This document shows, one piece after another, positions 60,962-64,000 of a stretch of DNA of 64,000 bases. The stretch is taken from NCBI GenBank assembly GCA_051883395.1, contig JBJETQ010000021.1, positions 1-64,000 of the forward strand, written 5' to 3'. Below the pieces are notes generated by a model. The model did no database searches, was not told the DNA's origin, and saw only the letters and a list, made by a program, of their open reading frames with translations. The stretch comes from HGM11368 sp051883395. GTDB taxonomy: Bacteria; Bacillota; Clostridia; Christensenellales; UBA3700. The position numbers were made by a program, and so were the translations under genes. Numbering within the stretch: position 1 is the stretch's first letter; every line of letters begins with the position of its first letter.

Positions 60962-60990
60962 ATAATATTATATAATAAAATCTTTGTCAA
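60962..60990 (-). promoter_or_regulatory. leuS: leuS promoter
   Basis: On the minus strand TTGACA (60985-60990), 17-bp spacer, TATTAT (60962-60967). Confidence 0.7.
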
Positions 60991-61102
60991 CTTAAACGCC
61001 TAAAATGAAAGTAGTATTGCCTGATAAAACTTGAATTTTAAATGGTCCTGAAATGTGAAAAAACAAAAAAGCCAAAGTCGTAAAGCAGCAAAAGCCGACA
61101 AA

Positions 61103-61129
61103 AAAAGCGGCTTTTTCCAAGTCGCTTTT
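61103..61129 (-). terminator. intrinsic terminator of the symporter gene
   Basis: Read on the minus strand AAAAGCGACTT, short loop, AAGCCGCTTTT, followed by TTTG; it lies 37 bp past the symporter stop. Next to it (61141-61156) is a copy of the dispersed motif GTCGATATGTATTGAG on the minus strand. Confidence 0.7.
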
Positions 61130-61165
61130 GATATAAAAAACTCAATACATATCGACAAAACGCAA

Positions 61166-62689
61166 TTATTCTTCTTCCGAAGTATTTTCTTTGTCAGAAT
61201 CGACGTCGCAAGCTGCTTTTTCCGTGTCTTGTAAAATTTCACAACTTTGCGTATCTGCCACAGCCGACACGTGCGTCGATTGCATGTCAAGAGCATTGTT
61301 CTGCGCCGCCAGGGGCAGAGTGTCCTTGTCAAGCGCACAATTGCGTACGGTTTTTGAAAGAGCGATAAGCGCAATTGCATTTGGCAGGACCATGAGATAG
61401 TTGAACATATCAGTAAGTTCCCACACAAGGTCGTTGGAAAGAACCGAACCGAGAAAGATGAAACATACGGCAAGCAAAGTATAGACGACGGTCGCTTTTT
61501 TGCCAAAGAGATATTCGACGTTGAGTTTGCCAAAGAGATTCCAGCTCAATATCGTGGAGAAAGCGAAGAAGAAAAGACAAACGGCTACGAATATCGCTCC
61601 TGCCTTATCCCCGACCAGACCGCCGAAAGCAAGTTGAGCCATATTGGTTTTATCCACGCCTTCGGCACTTCCCGAAGCGAGAATACCGTCGCCGGCATAC
61701 AGAGACGTGATGACAACCAGAGCGGTGAGAGTGATGACTACGAACGTGTCGATAAACATACCTGCCATAGCCACTACGCCTTGCTCGTGCGGCTTTTTGA
61801 CTTGCGCCAATGCGTGAGCGTGCGGAGTGGAACCCATGCCGGCTTCGTTGGAAAACAGTCCCCTTTTTGCACCTTGACTCAATGCCGTTTTTAAAGCCGC
61901 TCCCACGCTACCGCCAATTATTGCTTGCGGAGCAAACGCATACTTAAAAATCATTGCTATACTTTGGGGCAGAACTTTGATATTGGCAAAAATAACAATC
62001 AACGAGCCTAAAATATAGAGTAGCGCCATAATAGGAACGATTTTTTCCGTAACTGCGGCAATGCGTTTGACGCCGCCGAAAAATACCGCTCCGCATAAGA
62101 TTGCTATCACAAGACCGACAACCCAGGACGGAATACCCAAAGCGTTGGTACAGGTGGAAGCTATTGAATTAGATTGAACCATACAACCCATAAAGCCCAG
62201 AGCCAGTATTATTGCCACGGCAAAAAATCCTGCAAGAAACTTGCCGAAATTGCCTTTGAACGCTTGTCTTATGTAATATACAGGTCCGCCTTTGACGGAG
62301 CCGTCGGCAGCAACAACCCTTGTCTTTTGTGCCAACACCGCTTCGGCATAGATGGTTGCCATACCGAAAAAGGCAATTACCCACATCCAGAATATTGCTC
62401 CCGGGCCACCCAGCAAGATTGCGCCGCAAGCGCCGATAATATTGCCTGTGCCGACCTGTGCGGCAACGGCGGTTGTCAGCGCCTGAAATGAACTAAGACC
62501 GCCGCCCTTTTGCTTGCCTTTGAGAGAAAGTTCTCCAAACATCTTTTTCATACCTTCTCCCAGACAGCGAACCTGAACGAAACGTGTTTTGATAGTAAAA
62601 AACACACCCGTCCCTATGAGCAGGATAACGAGAACGTAGTCGGATAGATAAGAATTGATAGTCTGTACGACTTTGAGAAAAGCGTCCAT
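61166..62689 (-). CDS. alanine/glycine:cation symporter, AGCS family
   Basis: A 507-residue sodium symporter with ten or eleven hydrophobic segments. GTGNIIGACGAILLGGPGAIFWMW (core: GTGNIIGACGAI) and SNEAGMGSTPHAHA are the signatures of the AGCS family (AlsT/DagA-like). The C-terminal ~70 residues are an acidic cytoplasmic tail. It imports alanine or glycine with Na+. No strong ribosome site is seen; CGGAG stands 10 nt upstream. It is a single gene divergent from the next symporter. Confidence 0.9.
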   Translation of the reverse strand: MDAFLKVVQTINSYLSDYVLVILLIGTGVFFTIKTRFVQVRCLGEGMKKMFGELSLKGKQKGGGLSSFQALTTAVAAQVGTGNIIGACGAILLGGPGAIFWMWVIAFFGMATIYAEAVLAQKTRVVAADGSVKGGPVYYIRQAFKGNFGKFLAGFFAVAIILALGFMGCMVQSNSIASTCTNALGIPSWVVGLVIAILCGAVFFGGVKRIAAVTEKIVPIMALLYILGSLIVIFANIKVLPQSIAMIFKYAFAPQAIIGGSVGAALKTALSQGAKRGLFSNEAGMGSTPHAHALAQVKKPHEQGVVAMAGMFIDTFVVITLTALVVITSLYAGDGILASGSAEGVDKTNMAQLAFGGLVGDKAGAIFVAVCLFFFAFSTILSWNLFGKLNVEYLFGKKATVVYTLLAVCFIFLGSVLSNDLVWELTDMFNYLMVLPNAIALIALSKTVRNCALDKDTLPLAAQNNALDMQSTHVSAVADTQSCEILQDTEKAACDVDSDKENTSEEE

Positions 62690-62878
62690 GCAAAACTCCG
62701 TTGTCGCCGAGCGGCAGCAGTAAATTTAAAATGCCGATAGGGTTATTTTATTATATTAATAGCATTTTGGCAACAAAAAAAGCCGAATTTTATTTGTGGC
62801 ATTGACAAAAGTCGATACATGTCAGAATTTTTTTGATTTATTTTCTATAAACAAGCGTCAAAAAAGCATTTATAATTA

Positions 62879-62907
62879 TTGAAATTTATGTAAAGATATG
62901 GTAAAAT
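62879..62907 (+). promoter_or_regulatory. promoter of the PutP-like gene
   Basis: TTGAAA (62879-62884), 17-bp spacer, TAAAAT (62902-62907). Between this and the AGCS gene lies a copy of the motif GTCGATACATGTC with a T-run (62811-62836). Confidence 0.65.
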
Positions 62908-62936
62908 AAAATAGATTTTTGCAGCGGAGGAAAACA

Positions 62937-64000
62937 ATGAACAGCCAATCCATTCAAATTATGATAGCCATGATAATATATATGGTTGCCGTAATAGTTA
63001 TCGGAATAGTGTTTGCAAAACGAGCAAACAACAGCACCGACAACTATTTATTAGGGGGCAGAAGTCTAGGCCCTTGGGTTACGGCAATGAGTGCGGAAGC
63101 ATCTGATATGAGCGGGTGGTTGCTTATGGGCTTGCCGGGAGTGGCTTATTGGTGCGGACTTGCGGACGCTGCGTGGACGGCGATAGGACTTGCGATAGGC
63201 ACCTATCTCAACTGGCTGTTGGTGTCCAAGAGATTGCGCAGATACAGCATAAGGGTAGACAACGCCATCACCTTGCCTGACTTCTTCTCCAACAGATTCA
63301 GAGAAAAAAAGAAGATAATAATGACGCTTTCGGCGCTGTTCATACTGATATTCTTTACGGTGTATGCGGCAAGCTGTTTCGTTACTTGCGGTAAACTGTT
63401 TTCTTCGCTGTTCAATTTGCCTTATAGACAGATGATGATTCTCGGTGCGGTATTCGTACTGGTGTATACCTTGCTCGGCGGCTTTTTGGCAGAGAGTGCG
63501 TCGGACTTTATGCAGGCAATCGTTATGATAGTTGCGCTTGCCAGCATGGTCATTCTTTGCACGGTCAAGGCGGGCGGAATAGGACAAGTTATCGAAAACG
63601 CAAAGCAGATACCGGGATTTTTGGAGTTTTTCCATATTGCCAGTCCTACGCTCGGAGAAAACGGGGAACAATTGGTTGAGTCGGGGCAAGCCGTGTTCGG
63701 CGAACCCGGCAGTTACGGTTTTCTCAGCGTTATATCCACGCTTGCCTGGGGCTTGGGCTACTTCGGCATGCCACAAGTGTTGCTGAGATTTATGGCCATC
63801 AGGTCAGAAAAGGAACTCAAACCATCGAGAAGAATTGCTATGGTATGGGTAATCATATCTTTGGCTGTGGCGGTATTTATAGGTATCGTGGGCAGACAGC
63901 TCTTTCCTACCGAGCATCTTACTTCGTCTTCTTCCGAGAGCATATTTATCACGCTTTCAACTTCTTTCTTGCCGCCTATCGTGGCAGGTATAGTTATGGC
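62937..64000 (+). CDS. putP: sodium/proline-type symporter, 3' end cut by window
   Basis: 354 residues are visible of an expected ~490-500; the gene runs off the window. It is a sodium/solute symporter (SSS family) with YLLGGRSLGPWVTAMSAEASDMSGW (core: GGRSLGPWVTAMSAEASDMS, residues 40-59), which matches the PutP start including the Ser and Asp that bind Na+ and proline. GLGYFGMPQVLLRFMA is the later conserved helix. AGCGGAGG lies 6 nt before the start. Proline is the most likely substrate, but pantothenate or another solute cannot be excluded without the C-terminal half. Confidence 0.88.
   Translation, partial: MNSQSIQIMIAMIIYMVAVIVIGIVFAKRANNSTDNYLLGGRSLGPWVTAMSAEASDMSGWLLMGLPGVAYWCGLADAAWTAIGLAIGTYLNWLLVSKRLRRYSIRVDNAITLPDFFSNRFREKKKIIMTLSALFILIFFTVYAASCFVTCGKLFSSLFNLPYRQMMILGAVFVLVYTLLGGFLAESASDFMQAIVMIVALASMVILCTVKAGGIGQVIENAKQIPGFLEFFHIASPTLGENGEQLVESGQAVFGEPGSYGFLSVISTLAWGLGYFGMPQVLLRFMAIRSEKELKPSRRIAMVWVIISLAVAVFIGIVGRQLFPTEHLTSSSSESIFITLSTSFLPPIVAGIVM

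Noticed and set aside
60921..60995. T-box leader before leuS
   Set aside because: The promoter leaves only about 40 nt before the start codon, and no T-box sequence is present.

Overview
The window looks like the replication-origin neighbourhood of a low-GC, anaerobic, spore-forming member of the Clostridia, probably an uncultured lineage known from metagenome assembly. The evidence is as follows: the conserved rpmH-rnpA-yidD-yidC-jag-mnmG-rsmG-parA-parB block with dnaA, dnaN and recF nearby; sporulation and germination genes (a gerA-type receptor operon, yabP, yabQ); fermentative AdhE with a Rex-like operator; and a glycerol-3-phosphate oxidation module of the anaerobic type. A 100-N scaffold gap flanked by a 55-bp exact duplication points to a short-read assembly. 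I saw no rRNA, tRNA, CRISPR array, insertion sequence or prophage.

Layout. 1-6.9 kb (minus strand): a putative surface-fibre or defence-like locus with a TasA-like secreted protein, a SipW-like signal peptidase, a membrane-anchored McrB/MoxR-type AAA ATPase, a second TasA-like anchored protein and a DUF2357 protein cut by the window edge. A small GIY-YIG gene and four clusters of palindromic repeats lie within and beside it (4.0-8.6 kb). 7.4-17.2 kb: a degenerate EAL-like protein, a large lipoprotein, a CmpB-type membrane protein, nagA with an esterase, and the gerA-B-C operon. 17.3-22.1 kb (minus): a GH20 hexosaminidase and a four-gene two-component operon. 22.4-23.1 kb: an SprT-like protein. 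23.4-31.2 kb (minus): adhE, then the operon G3P dehydrogenase / FAD oxidoreductase / DUF1667 / glpK. 31.5-32.9 kb: a helical protein of unknown role, yabP and yabQ. 32.9-34.9 kb: a 2-kb AT-rich gene-free stretch with a candidate small RNA and parS-like sites.

34.9-47.7 kb: the origin-associated genes, in an order unlike Bacillus. rpmH to parB run rightward (mnmE reversed), then dnaN and dnaA face them, and recF diverges from dnaA. The dnaA-dnaN gap holds DnaA-box-like motifs and is my best oriC candidate. 47.8-51.6 kb: an acetyltransferase, a DUF1292 protein, a GPH-type transporter and a lipoprotein. 51.7-54.8 kb: an unusual 1009-residue fusion of an archaeal-type phosphoglycerate mutase to a membrane anchor and an extracytoplasmic beta-rich region. 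55-64 kb: an HxlR regulator with a divergent NAD(P)-binding protein, leuS-serS-DUF1624, an alanine/glycine symporter and a truncated sodium/proline-type symporter.

How the parts fit: NagA and the GH20 enzyme suggest use of amino sugars; AdhE and the glycerol module handle redox balance; Ger and Yab proteins serve the spore cycle; ParAB with the parS-like sites serve origin segregation. Several housekeeping genes (dnaA, recF, mnmE, mnmG) have a promoter -10 element only 5-8 nt from the start codon and no Shine-Dalgarno sequence, which suggests leaderless transcripts. All functions are inferred from sequence patterns read by eye; no database search was run.
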